From: a virus
Virus record (IMG/VR): IMGVR_UViG_3300042514_000228
Span: 1 to 36,765 of that record
Strand: one strand, 5' to 3'
Length of the DNA stretch: 36,765 nucleotides
Shown here: positions 13,496 through 20,770 of the stretch, piece by piece
Layout: each line of letters starts with the position of its first letter
Position numbering within the stretch: position 1 is the first letter of the stretch
Made by a program: the position numbers and the translations under genes
Notes under the pieces: generated by a model
What the model saw: only the letters and a program-made list of their open reading frames with translations
What the model was told of the DNA's origin: nothing
Databases searched by the model: none

Positions 13496-15762
13496 GCAAG
13501 CACATCAAATTAGAAAAGGGCAAGTCATTACTTGCTGCTGGGTATTCTTTACTTGTAGCAAGTGAGGACAAACTACCATGCCACAGTTGGAAAGCGTTAA
13601 TGACAACCCCGTGGACGGTTGCGGAGTTAGAAAAGAATATACAGAATCCTAAAGCGTTTCGATACGGCTATCCAACTGGATACAATGACATTTTAGTTAT
13701 TGATATTGATTTAAAGGTGCTGCCGATGGAATTACGGGCTGCATTCTTTACCGAGTTTATAGCTTTTGTACGGGACAATGTAGACGGGTTTGATAAAAAA
13801 GTAGCTGTACATAAGACTATGAATTTCGGGTATCATTTAACCTATAGAACGCGGTTAATGATGGGTAACGAAAAGATTGCAGTACCTGTACTAACGGGTT
13901 TAAAATCTGAAAGTAGTGGAAAAACACAAGCCTTAATTGAAAGCCGAGGGACTGGTGGTTATGCGTTACTTTACGATGAATGCACAAACGGATTAGACTA
14001 TACAGCTATCCAATACCTAAGCGATGAAGAACATAATACACTACTTGCTATTTGCAAGATGTATGATGAACGCGTGGAGGTGCAAGAAATTGAGCAACCA
14101 AAAAAAGACAAAGCAACTGGAGTAAGCCCTTGGCAAGATTACAACCAAAGGCATACGGTTTTTGATGTAGTTGGTGATGAATTTAAAGTGATAAGAAACC
14201 TTGCAAGTAAAACCGTAATAAAGCGACACGGGGCAATTTCCGCACATTCGGGCTACGTGTTTAAGGATAGCGGTTGCTTGTACTTATTTAGTACGGGAAC
14301 GGCATACCCTAACGAAAAATTACTAAGCCCTTTTGCATTATTTGCTTACAAATACCATAGCGGCAATATGAGTACAGCGGCTAAAGAGTTGTATGCAAGC
14401 GGTTATGGTGATAGGATTAAGTTACCACAGCCCGAAATAGCTAAAGTAGATAAGCCAGTAATTGAAAAGCTATCTTTTCCTTTAGATATTTATCCTACTG
14501 AAATTCAAAATTATTTAATAGAATGCAATAGAACATTAGATAGTTCAATAGATTACATGGGAGCTGGATTGCTTTGGATGCTATCTATTTTGGTAGGTAA
14601 TAGCATGAAGATACAAGTTAAAAAAGGGTGGGACGAATGCTGTACTATTTGGGTAACGGTAGTTGGTAAAGCTGGAGTTGGAAAGTCGCCATCAATAAAC
14701 AACGTAATTAGACCGCTAATCCAAGCCAACAGCCGAGAAATACGCGAGTATCAAAAACGATTTAGAGAGTGGGACGAATACGACAAACTAAGCAAAAAGG
14801 AAAAGGAACAACGCCCAGAGGTGCAATGCCCAATCAAAAAGCAGTTTATAGTTAACGATGTAACGCTTGAAGCATTGGTAGAATTGCATGAAGAAAATCC
14901 AAACGCGGTTGGAGTATTTAAGGACGAACTTGCAGGCTGGATTAAGGACATGAACAAATATCGAGCTGGTTCTGACTTGGAGTTTTGGCTTTCAACTTTT
15001 AGCAACCAACCAGCAGCATTAAACAGAAAGACGGTTAAAAACACTTACGTTCACAGCCCAATCATTCCTGTACTTGGTGGCATACAACCAGCTGTATTGA
15101 ATCAAATTTTTACAGACGAATATCGGGACAATGGATTTAGTGATAGGATGCTACTTTGCTATCCTGACATTCAAGTGGAAATGTATAATGATAATGAACT
15201 AAGCGAAGAATTAATAGACTGGTATCATAATTACATAGGGGAACTTCATGCGCATATAAAAAACAGCCTTATCGTATTTGATGAAGAACGAGAAATAAAA
15301 CCACATTTAATACCTATGGACAATGCTGCAAAAGCAGAATGGAAACGGATTAATAATAAGATTACTATAATGCAGAATAGCGATAATGAAAGCGAGTTCA
15401 CTAAGTCCATGCTACCAAAGCAAAAGACTTACGTTCCACGTTTTGCTTTACTATTATCTATTATTGATGCCTATGCAAATGGTGAAGAATTAACCCGACC
15501 TATTGACGCGGCTACTATGATAAAAGCCGAGCGATTATCTGACTACTTTATCACAATGAGTAAAAAGGTAAAAGTAGATAGTATGGCATACAACGTAATA
15601 CGCGAAGCGGCTAATGTCAAAGGAGCGGCAACACCTAAAGAACGATGCAAGCAAATGTGGAGGACTGACACCGACCTTAATAGAACGTCCGCAGCCGAGT
15701 TACTTGCGGTATCGCGCCAAACGATTATCAACTGGATTAAAGAGTTTGAGAATGCAGCTTAG
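13492..15762 (+). CDS. Primase-polymerase/DUF3987 helicase fusion
   Basis: This is a 756-residue replication protein. Residues 1 to about 200 look like a bifunctional primase/polymerase (archaeo-eukaryotic primase) domain: 'GYNDILVIDIDLK' places acidic D71 and D73, followed by 'GYHLTYRTR' and 'ESRGTGGYALL'. After a linker, a DUF3987-like ATPase has a Walker A motif 'GKAGVGKS' (392-399) and a Walker B-like 'VFKDELAGWI' about 90 residues later. The C-terminus has an HTH-like end ('SAAELLAVSRQTIINWIKEF'). Such proteins prime and unwind DNA at the phage fork. It lies just downstream of the 9-mer array and overlaps the helicase gene by 11 bases. Confidence 0.85.
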   Translation: MSKHIKLEKGKSLLAAGYSLLVASEDKLPCHSWKALMTTPWTVAELEKNIQNPKAFRYGYPTGYNDILVIDIDLKVLPMELRAAFFTEFIAFVRDNVDGFDKKVAVHKTMNFGYHLTYRTRLMMGNEKIAVPVLTGLKSESSGKTQALIESRGTGGYALLYDECTNGLDYTAIQYLSDEEHNTLLAICKMYDERVEVQEIEQPKKDKATGVSPWQDYNQRHTVFDVVGDEFKVIRNLASKTVIKRHGAISAHSGYVFKDSGCLYLFSTGTAYPNEKLLSPFALFAYKYHSGNMSTAAKELYASGYGDRIKLPQPEIAKVDKPVIEKLSFPLDIYPTEIQNYLIECNRTLDSSIDYMGAGLLWMLSILVGNSMKIQVKKGWDECCTIWVTVVGKAGVGKSPSINNVIRPLIQANSREIREYQKRFREWDEYDKLSKKEKEQRPEVQCPIKKQFIVNDVTLEALVELHEENPNAVGVFKDELAGWIKDMNKYRAGSDLEFWLSTFSNQPAALNRKTVKNTYVHSPIIPVLGGIQPAVLNQIFTDEYRDNGFSDRMLLCYPDIQVEMYNDNELSEELIDWYHNYIGELHAHIKNSLIVFDEEREIKPHLIPMDNAAKAEWKRINNKITIMQNSDNESEFTKSMLPKQKTYVPRFALLLSIIDAYANGEELTRPIDAATMIKAERLSDYFITMSKKVKVDSMAYNVIREAANVKGAATPKERCKQMWRTDTDLNRTSAAELLAVSRQTIINWIKEFENAA

Positions 15763-16984
15763 AGATTACCAAGTAAAAGGTAGCGAAGATGCAGCCGCTA
15801 TACTACTGAAAAGGAAAATAGTCTATTTGGCATGGGAGGTACGTTGCGGCAAAACACTTACTGCCTTTGCAACGCTCCAAAAGATAGGCGCGAATAGATG
15901 CTTATTTGTGACCAAAAAGAAGGCAATACCCAGCATTCAAAAAGATGCGGAGTTAATCGGGTTCGATGTTGAATGTGTGAATTATGAAAGTTTGCATAAA
16001 GTAAAAGAACGGTTTAAGTACATCGTAATAGATGAAGCGCATTGTATTGGAGCGTTTCCAAAGCCATCGCTAAGGGCTAAACAATTACGGGCGATTATAG
16101 ACCAAAACACCTACCTAATTCTGCTTAGTGGAACGCCAAGTCCTGAATCATTTTCACAGTTGTATCATCAATTTTGGGTGCATCCATTAAGTCCATTTGC
16201 GCAGTATGGCAACTTCTACAAGTGGGCTAAAGTGTTTGTGAATATAGGAGTGAAATACATAGGCACGGGGCAAACCACGAACGACTACTCCGATGCACGT
16301 TGGAAGGATATTGCAATGTATGTCAAGCCGATTATGCTAACCTATACGCAACAACAAGCTGGATTTACTCAACAGATTATAGAGGACATTCTAATCGTTC
16401 CTTTGCAAAAGTCAACTTATAAGTTGATTAAAGCGGTAAAAGACCACGGGATTTATGAAGGTAAAACCGATGTTATACTTGCCGACACGGGCGTTAAACA
16501 GCAGTCAAAGGTTCACCAATTATGCAGCGGAACGGTAATAACTGAAAACGGGGTTCACATTGTAGATAATACGAAAGTAAAAGCTATACAGCGAAAATTC
16601 GCTGGTAGGAAGATTGCCATTTTTACCGTTTACCAAGCCGAGATGGACATGGTGAAAGAGTTGATACAAAATTGCGTAAGTACACCCGAAGCGTTTAATG
16701 CCGACCCAACGGCTACTTTTGTTGGGCAAATTCGCAGCAGCCGCGAAGGCGTTAACTTATCGAGCGCGGACTGTTTGGTTTACTTGAATATCGAGTTCAG
16801 CAGCCTATCATACATACAAGGTCGGGACAGGGCAACCACTAAAGACCGCACAACACCGCCCGAAGTTTGGTTTATAATGTCAGAGGGTGGTATTGAATCG
16901 GATATTTATAACACGGTTATGAAGAAGCAAGATTACACTCTAAAGCACTTTAAGAAATGGAAAGCACCTACCAGCGAAAACTAA
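15752..16984 (+). CDS. SNF2/DEAD-like superfamily 2 helicase
   Basis: This is a 410-residue protein from the ATG at 15752; longer upstream forms would overlap the primase C-terminus by a further 138 bases and are rejected. SF2 helicase motifs are visible: the Q-like 'LRDYQVKG', Walker A 'WEVRCGKT' (28-35), 'DEAH' (94-97), 'LLSGTPSP' (motif III), 'SSREGVNLSSAD' (motif V) and 'QGRDRATTKDRT' (motif VI). It resembles the SNF2-like helicases common in phage replication clusters, which remodel forks or protein-DNA complexes. A VRR-NUC nuclease follows with 28 bases of overlap, a pairing often seen in phages. Confidence 0.87.
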   Translation: MQLRDYQVKGSEDAAAILLKRKIVYLAWEVRCGKTLTAFATLQKIGANRCLFVTKKKAIPSIQKDAELIGFDVECVNYESLHKVKERFKYIVIDEAHCIGAFPKPSLRAKQLRAIIDQNTYLILLSGTPSPESFSQLYHQFWVHPLSPFAQYGNFYKWAKVFVNIGVKYIGTGQTTNDYSDARWKDIAMYVKPIMLTYTQQQAGFTQQIIEDILIVPLQKSTYKLIKAVKDHGIYEGKTDVILADTGVKQQSKVHQLCSGTVITENGVHIVDNTKVKAIQRKFAGRKIAIFTVYQAEMDMVKELIQNCVSTPEAFNADPTATFVGQIRSSREGVNLSSADCLVYLNIEFSSLSYIQGRDRATTKDRTTPPEVWFIMSEGGIESDIYNTVMKKQDYTLKHFKKWKAPTSEN

Positions 16985-17235
16985 AGCGATACTTTGAAGG
17001 CAATGGCTGGTTAGTGATTAAGATAATACGGGCAACGGTTAACGGCTATCCCGATTTGATGCTATTGCACCCACTTAGACCAATTATCTTCATAGAGGTA
17101 AAAGATGAAAAGGGTATATTGAGCAAGGTGCAAGAGTATCGCATAAAGGAACTGCAAGCAAAAGGATTTATAGCAATGGTAACTAAGCCCAGCAACTACG
17201 ATGAAACCATCCAACAAGTCAAGCAAACTTATTGA
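16957..17235 (+). CDS. VRR-NUC family nuclease
   Basis: This is a 92-residue compact nuclease of the VRR-NUC (PD-(D/E)XK) type. 'NGYPDLMLL' gives P32 and D33, and 'IFIEVKDEKG' gives E47 and K49, followed by 'LSKVQEYRIKELQAKGF', the usual Q-containing helix. Family members cut branched DNA such as recombination intermediates. Length is normal for a phage stand-alone version. It is embedded between the helicase and a small gene, both overlapping, and probably works with the helicase on replication or recombination structures. Confidence 0.88.
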   Translation: MESTYQRKLKRYFEGNGWLVIKIIRATVNGYPDLMLLHPLRPIIFIEVKDEKGILSKVQEYRIKELQAKGFIAMVTKPSNYDETIQQVKQTY

Positions 17236-17386
17236 TAGGCAACCAACTCACGTCCGGGCAATACAACGCAACGGAAAGACGTATTGGGTGGATGGAATAG
17301 AGCAACGGGGCGAAGATTGGTATTGCAGCATTCGTGAAGAAAACGGGCAAAAGTGGTGGTGGATTGAGGAATCGAAATGCAGATAA
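17201..17386 (+). CDS. Hypothetical protein
   Basis: This is a 61-residue Trp-rich protein ('THVRAIQRNGKTYWVDGIEQ', 'DWYCSIREENGQKWWWIEES'). It overlaps the nuclease gene by 35 bases. The beta-strand pattern and aromatic content suggest a small folded domain, possibly SH3-like, but no family can be named. A later start is possible because no other ATG lies close. The duplicated promoter module begins right after its stop. Confidence 0.5.
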   Translation: MKPSNKSSKLIDRQPTHVRAIQRNGKTYWVDGIEQRGEDWYCSIREENGQKWWWIEESKCR

Positions 17387-17387
17387 A

Positions 17388-17477
17388 TTTATTTTCGCTT
17401 TTGTAAGTTTTGAAACATTTAATTAGAAACAAGCCCTGTACATTTGACCCAACAAATAACCACAAACACAAACTACG
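17388..17477 (+). promoter_or_regulatory. Promoter/leader module, copy 2
   Basis: This is the second copy of the module at 11097-11185. It has an identical 24-base upstream block (17388-17411), -7 element TACATTTG (17439-17446), and a 31-base leader with the same CAAATAACCACAAA core. The spacing from block to -7 differs by only one base (27 versus 26), and the distance from -7 to ATG is the same. It lets a small gene be expressed independently inside the replication operon. Confidence 0.7.
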
Positions 17478-17684
17478 ATGTACACTTACAAATTAACTTT
17501 CGAAAACGGTGATAAGTTCCAAGTTACTACTGAAAATTTAGACCAAGCGCATTCAAAAATTATTCCTTACATGGAAAAAAACAAATTGACTAAATGCGTA
17601 ATCACTTGTCCAAATGGAGTTGTTACCAAAGTTCAAAAGACTGGTAACTGGCATTGGAATCACAACGGATACACTTTTAACTAA
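17478..17684 (+). CDS. Small protein behind the duplicated promoter, copy 2
   Basis: This is a 68-residue protein: 'MYTYKLTFENGDKFQVTTEN', then helical 'LDQAHSKIIPYMEKN', then 'KCVITCPNGVVTKVQKTGNW' and an aromatic end 'HWNHNGYTFN'. The beta-helix-beta order resembles a compact RNA- or protein-binding fold. No family is recognised. It has its own promoter module and a hairpin just after its stop, so it is a single-gene unit within the operon, comparable with 11186-11332. Confidence 0.6.
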   Translation: MYTYKLTFENGDKFQVTTENLDQAHSKIIPYMEKNKLTKCVITCPNGVVTKVQKTGNWHWNHNGYTFN

Positions 17685-17693
17685 ACCAAAACA

Positions 17694-17720
17694 GGGGCGA
17701 GCTTAACGGTTCGCCCCATT
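17694..17720 (+). terminator. Hairpin with weak U-tract
   Basis: GGGGCGA (17694-17700) pairs with TCGCCCC (17711-17717) around a 10-base loop. It is followed only by ATTT, so it may be a partial terminator or an RNA 3' end stabiliser separating the 17478 unit from the genes after it. Confidence 0.55.
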
Positions 17721-17732
17721 TAAAACCACAAC

Positions 17733-17906
17733 ATGAAAAACGAACTACTGCGCAGAATCGGATCACAACTAATGAATGACTACAGAATTTACTCTACAAG
17801 CATTACACGCCCACGTAATGCTGATTCAACAAACCAGCCTGTTTGGTTTTTGGCCGTATGCGATTCATGCGAAGATATTGACTCACTTCTTTACACTAAC
17901 AATTAA
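17733..17906 (+). CDS. Small protein hidden by a longer overlapping frame
   Basis: This 57-codon ORF starts after an AC-rich leader (TAAAACCACAACATG), like neighbouring genes. It reads 'MKNELLRRIGSQLMNDYRIY', 'STSITRPRNADSTNQPVWFL' and 'AVCDSCEDIDSLLYTNN', a natural-looking sequence with a CxxC pair. A competing frame through the same bases reads poorly (His/Phe/Leu-rich), and its own good ATG comes only at 17920, so this ORF is preferred. No family is recognised. Confidence 0.55.
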   Translation: MKNELLRRIGSQLMNDYRIYSTSITRPRNADSTNQPVWFLAVCDSCEDIDSLLYTNN

Positions 17907-17919
17907 AACCACAGAACAA

Positions 17920-18123
17920 ATGCCAAGCTACTATTTTGAATGGGAAGGTGTAGACCTTCGCGCAGATTATCAAGAACTTCACAGCTCAAGCGGTGAACAC
18001 GGACACCCAACTGCACACGTTGTTTCGGTTAACTGGAACGGCATGGACGTGCAAGCCTTAGCAGCTGAATGGGGAGGTTTGAACATTACACATTTAGAAG
18101 AAGAAATAACTGAAACACTATGA
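17920..18123 (+). CDS. Hypothetical protein
   Basis: This is a 67-residue protein from the ATG at 17920 ('MPSYYFEWEGVDLRADYQEL'), chosen over an ATG at 17776 because the upstream stretch codes convincingly in another frame and this ATG has the usual AC-rich leader. The middle has 'GEHGHPTAHVVSVNWNGMDV', and the end is acidic. No family is recognised. It overlaps the ERF gene by four bases, so it belongs to the recombination set. Confidence 0.55.
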   Translation: MPSYYFEWEGVDLRADYQELHSSSGEHGHPTAHVVSVNWNGMDVQALAAEWGGLNITHLEEEITETL

Positions 18124-18668
18124 AAACAAGCGAATCAATTACAAGCATAGCCGTAGCACTACACAAGTTTCACGGCCTAATGGGTAAGGTGGGGAAGGAT
18201 GCCGTTAACCCACACTTCAAAAACAAGTATGCATCTTTGAGCAATATCATTGAAGCCACCACACCGCATCTAAACGCGGTTGGGCTATCGATTATCCAGC
18301 TGCCGTGCGAAAGTGGATTAGAGACGATGCTACTGCACACATCGGGCGAATACATTAGCAGCGTATCACTCACTCCATGCAAAGATGCAAGCAACCCACA
18401 GGCTTTGGGTTCGGCATTGACTTATGCGAGGCGTTACGCATTAGGCGCGGTCTTATCTTTGAACATTGATGAAGATGATGATGCGCAAAAGGCAACGGTA
18501 GCACCAGTTGCACGTGTGACCGACCATAACGCATTGGCAGTATTGAACGCTTGCACTACGCTCGAAACACTGGGCATTGCATGGAAGTCGCTAAACGCCC
18601 ACGAGCAACGGATCCCGTCCGTTATCGCGTTAAAAGAATCACTCAAATCTAAATTTACAAACCAATGA
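18120..18668 (+). CDS. erf: ERF-type single-strand annealing recombinase
   Basis: This is a 182-residue protein of the ERF family, phage proteins that anneal complementary single strands for recombination and replication restart. Diagnostic segments are 'NPHFKNKYASLSNIIEATTP' then 'HLNAVGLSIIQLP', and 'NPQALGSALTYARRYALGAV' with 'LSLNIDEDDDAQ'. The C-terminus is more variable, as in relatives. It is followed by Gp157-like and SSB-like genes, a classic phage recombination block, each joined by short overlaps or near-zero gaps. Confidence 0.92.
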   Translation: MKTSESITSIAVALHKFHGLMGKVGKDAVNPHFKNKYASLSNIIEATTPHLNAVGLSIIQLPCESGLETMLLHTSGEYISSVSLTPCKDASNPQALGSALTYARRYALGAVLSLNIDEDDDAQKATVAPVARVTDHNALAVLNACTTLETLGIAWKSLNAHEQRIPSVIALKESLKSKFTNQ

Positions 18669-19159
18669 ACAAACCACTTTACAAAATTGAACAAGAGTAC
18701 ATCGAACTTGCTACCCTATTGGAGCAAGAGGAATTAACGCCCGAAATTGAAACCGCGCTGGCGATTAACCAAGCGGAACTACAAGGCAAGGCAGTTGCTT
18801 ATGCCTATGTGATTAAGCAAGCCGAGCATGACGTGGAAGCCATTAAAATTGAAATTGCAAGGCTACAGGCGTTGGCCAAATCGGAGGAGAAAAAAGCCGA
18901 CCGTTTGAAAGCCGCCATCTCACAGGCCATGCAATACTTCGAGATTACCGAGGTAAAAACGCCACTAATTAAGCTATCTTTTAGAACGTCTAAACGGTGC
19001 GTAAGCGATGGCGTGGCGTTCACTTTAGCCGAAAGGTTTACTACCTTAGTACCTGAAAGCCGCAAACCTAACCTAACAGCAATCAAAGCCGCAATCGAAA
19101 GCGGTGAGGATGTGCAAGGCTACAAAATTGAAACAATCAATAACCTTCAAATCAAATAA
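18665..19159 (+). CDS. Siphovirus Gp157-like protein
   Basis: This 164-residue protein matches the siphovirus Gp157 family in size and layout. It has an N-terminal helix ('LYKIEQEYIELATLLEQEEL'), a long central coiled coil ('AIKIEIARLQALAKSEEKKA'), and the C-terminal pattern 'LIKLSFRTSKRC' followed by 'VPESRKPNLTAIKAAIESGE'. Members occur with ERF-type recombinases. Gp157 of a Streptococcus phage was linked to phage resistance, but the molecular role is unclear. It is coupled by ATGA to ERF and immediately precedes the SSB-like gene. Confidence 0.85.
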   Translation: MNKPLYKIEQEYIELATLLEQEELTPEIETALAINQAELQGKAVAYAYVIKQAEHDVEAIKIEIARLQALAKSEEKKADRLKAAISQAMQYFEITEVKTPLIKLSFRTSKRCVSDGVAFTLAERFTTLVPESRKPNLTAIKAAIESGEDVQGYKIETINNLQIK

Positions 19160-19160
19160 C

Positions 19161-19505
19161 ATGACAATCACAGGCACAGTTCACCACATTGGATACACAG
19201 AAGTAATAAGCGACAAATTCAGCAAGCGATTGCTGGTAGTTGCAACGGAGGATAAATTCAACAACCTTTGCCCTATTGAGTTCACCAAAGAAAAGACGGG
19301 GCTACTTGACGGGCTGCAAATAGGGCAGTCGGTTAGTGTTGAAGCGAATGTTGGAGGGCGAGAATATTCGGGAAAGTATTACCCAAGCAACACGGGTTGG
19401 AAGCTGACTGCTGGGCAAAGTGCACCACCTCAAAAGCAAAGTGCACCACCTCAAGCCGTAAGTGCACCAGTTGAAGATATTGACGCGGATATGCTTCCTT
19501 TCTAA
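19161..19505 (+). CDS. DUF3127-like single-stranded DNA-binding protein
   Basis: This is a 114-residue protein from the ATG at 19161 (an earlier ATG inside the previous gene is rejected). It has an OB-fold-like front ('MTITGTVHHIGYTEVISDKF', 'KRLLVVATEDKFNNLCPIEF'), as in the DUF3127 proteins that replace SSB in many Bacteroidetes phages. A Pro/Gln linker of 7-residue repeats (SAPPQKQ) follows, and then an acidic tip 'DIDADMLPF' typical of SSB C-termini that recruit partners. It should coat single strands made by the recombinase, helicase and nuclease encoded around it. Confidence 0.82.
   Translation: MTITGTVHHIGYTEVISDKFSKRLLVVATEDKFNNLCPIEFTKEKTGLLDGLQIGQSVSVEANVGGREYSGKYYPSNTGWKLTAGQSAPPQKQSAPPQAVSAPVEDIDADMLPF
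19415..19454 (+). repeat. 21-bp tandem repeat in the SSB linker
   Basis: A 19-base block (GCAAAGTGCACCACCTCAA) occurs at 19415-19433 and 19436-19454 with a 21-base period, plus a partial third copy around 19460. It encodes the heptapeptide linker, so slippage would change linker length without breaking the frame. Confidence 0.8.
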
Positions 19506-19666
19506 TGCGCACATTAGCAATCACATATTACATCTCATGCCTACTTTGCCCACTTGCTGCCTATGAGCCGCACGTGTGCAAAGAGGTGATTAAGCCGACA
19601 CCAATACACGTTATGCTGTTTAGCGTGCAGCAACAAAGACTATTTTATAAAGACATCAACGAATGA
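19505..19666 (+). CDS. Short membrane- or export-type peptide
   Basis: This is a 53-residue ORF joined to the SSB stop by TAATG and to the next gene by ATGA. It begins 'MRTLAITYYISCLLCPLAA', a hydrophobic segment like a signal peptide or short anchor, then a polar stretch to the end ('FYKDINE'). The tight couplings and lack of any other gene in these bases support it. It may be a small membrane partner of the DUF5675-like protein that follows. Confidence 0.5.
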   Translation: MRTLAITYYISCLLCPLAAYEPHVCKEVIKPTPIHVMLFSVQQQRLFYKDINE

Positions 19667-20103
19667 TTAAAGCAACACTTACCCGAAAGTATACACCAAC
19701 CCAAACGCTGGGCGAGTTGGTGATTGGCAATTTTAAATGCAAGACTTTGGAGCTTGCTTGGAGGGATAACGCTTCAAAGATTAGCTGCATACCAGAAGGC
19801 GTGTATACGGTAGTTCCACGTCACTCGGCAAAGTATGGCCGCCATCTACACATTACCAACGTGCCAAACCGTTCGTTTGTGCTAATCCATTGGGGCAATT
19901 ACGCTGGGAGTATTAACCCGAAAACTGGGCAGAGTGACATAAAAGGCTGCGTGTTGGTAGGTTCTGCAATGTCAGACATAAACAAGGATGGAATACTGGA
20001 CATTGTGAACTCCAAGCCTACCTTTGCTGGCTTGATGCTTATGTTTCCTGACGGGTTTGAATTGACGGTTAAGAGTAACACTATGGAGATTTATGACTTT
20101 TAA
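19663..20103 (+). CDS. DUF5675-like protein, possible cell-wall enzyme
   Basis: This 146-residue protein matches the DUF5675 family found in Bacteroidetes and their phages. Segments are 'TLGELVIGNFKCKTLELAW', 'CIPEGVYTVVPRHSAKYGR', 'SFVLIHWGNYAGSINPKTGQ', 'SDIKGCVLVG' and 'SKPTFAGL'. The order H...G(x)n...GC resembles the active-site layout of L,D-transpeptidase-type (YkuD) enzymes, so peptidoglycan modification or lysis is possible. No other candidate endolysin is visible in the genome, which raises interest, but catalysis is inference. It follows a hydrophobic peptide gene. Confidence 0.65.
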   Translation: MIKATLTRKYTPTQTLGELVIGNFKCKTLELAWRDNASKISCIPEGVYTVVPRHSAKYGRHLHITNVPNRSFVLIHWGNYAGSINPKTGQSDIKGCVLVGSAMSDINKDGILDIVNSKPTFAGLMLMFPDGFELTVKSNTMEIYDF

Positions 20104-20141
20104 AAGTGGTATAATTCATAGTAACTTAATTTAAAAACGAA

Positions 20142-20366
20142 ATGAAACATTCATTCACACATTATTTTTTGCAGTCTAAATTAGGCGATGCAGCACCGCA
20201 AATTGTCGGTCATTCACAAGATGAAGAAACCAATGAAATCTATCACAAGTTTTTAGACCGCAAAAAAGCTGTCAAACTTATGGAAGATGAAAAGAAAGTA
20301 AGCCCTGAATATAAATACAGGATTGTTAAATGCACAAAAACTTATGATGAGGGTTCGTGGTCGTAG
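20142..20366 (+). CDS. Hypothetical protein
   Basis: This is a 74-residue protein that starts after an A/T-rich 38-base gap. It reads 'MKHSFTHYFLQSKLGDAAPQ', then 'EETNEIYHKFLDRKKAVKLM', then a basic C-terminus 'YKYRIVKCTKTYDEGSWS'. No family is recognised. Its 3' end converges with a likely minus-strand gene (25-base overlap). Confidence 0.5.
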   Translation: MKHSFTHYFLQSKLGDAAPQIVGHSQDEETNEIYHKFLDRKKAVKLMEDEKKVSPEYKYRIVKCTKTYDEGSWS

Positions 20367-20527
20367 CCTTGCAGGTAACGCATTAAAATATGAGAATTGG
20401 CGGGAAAAAAGGTTTGTAGTACCGAGTGGAAATCTGAAACCTTGAAATACCCATTAAGCTCGACAGTAGCCACTCTTAGCCATTTCTTATATTCTTTGTT
20501 GTAAAACTTTATTCCCACAACGTCCAT
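20342..20527 (-). CDS. Likely minus-strand small protein
   Basis: This 61-residue ORF on the minus strand fills the only gap (20366-20570) in this region that has no plus-strand frame. It reads 'MDVVGIKFYNKEYKKWLRVA', 'TVELNGYFKVSDFHSVLQTF' and 'FPANSHILMRYLQGYDHEP', a natural mixture of hydrophobic and charged residues. It would be the only minus-strand gene in the genome and is divergent from the gene at 20570. No clear promoter or family is seen, so support is moderate. Confidence 0.45.
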   Translation of the reverse strand: MDVVGIKFYNKEYKKWLRVATVELNGYFKVSDFHSVLQTFFPANSHILMRYLQGYDHEPSS

Positions 20528-20557
20528 CTAATTACACAAACAAAGAAAAACACGTAA

Positions 20558-20565
20558 TACCTTCG
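20558..20565 (+). promoter_or_regulatory. Promoter-like TACCTTCG, leaderless configuration
   Basis: TACCTTCG is a variant of TAnnTTTG placed four bases before the ATG at 20570, the same spacing as TATATTTG before 9097. It lies in the divergent gap beside the minus-strand ORF. If active, the transcript would begin at or next to the start codon. Confidence 0.45.
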
Positions 20566-20569
20566 CAAC

Positions 20570-20770
20570 ATGAGCAACCAAGCAAAAAAAGACATCCCGA
20601 TAGAGGGCATTTTTACATTAGCCAGCCAGCTAATTGACTTAATCAAAACGGGCATCGAAAAGCGTGGGCTACTTCGCGAACGGGTTAACCGTTTGGAGCA
20701 AGCACTACTTAAAGCTGCGGAGTACAATTTGATACAGGACGAACGCATTAAAGCACTTGAGGACAAATGA
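20570..20770 (+). CDS. Small coiled-coil protein
   Basis: This is a 66-residue protein: 'IEGIFTLASQLIDLIKTGIE' then a charged, heptad-patterned helix 'RERVNRLEQALLKAAEYNL' to the end. It would oligomerise or sit peripherally on a membrane. No family is recognised. Its stop overlaps the next start. Confidence 0.5.
   Translation: MSNQAKKDIPIEGIFTLASQLIDLIKTGIEKRGLLRERVNRLEQALLKAAEYNLIQDERIKALEDK

Noticed and set aside
17776-17919. An N-terminal extension of the 17920 gene
   Set aside because: Another frame in these bases codes convincingly (17733-17906), and a good leader lies just before the ATG at 17920.
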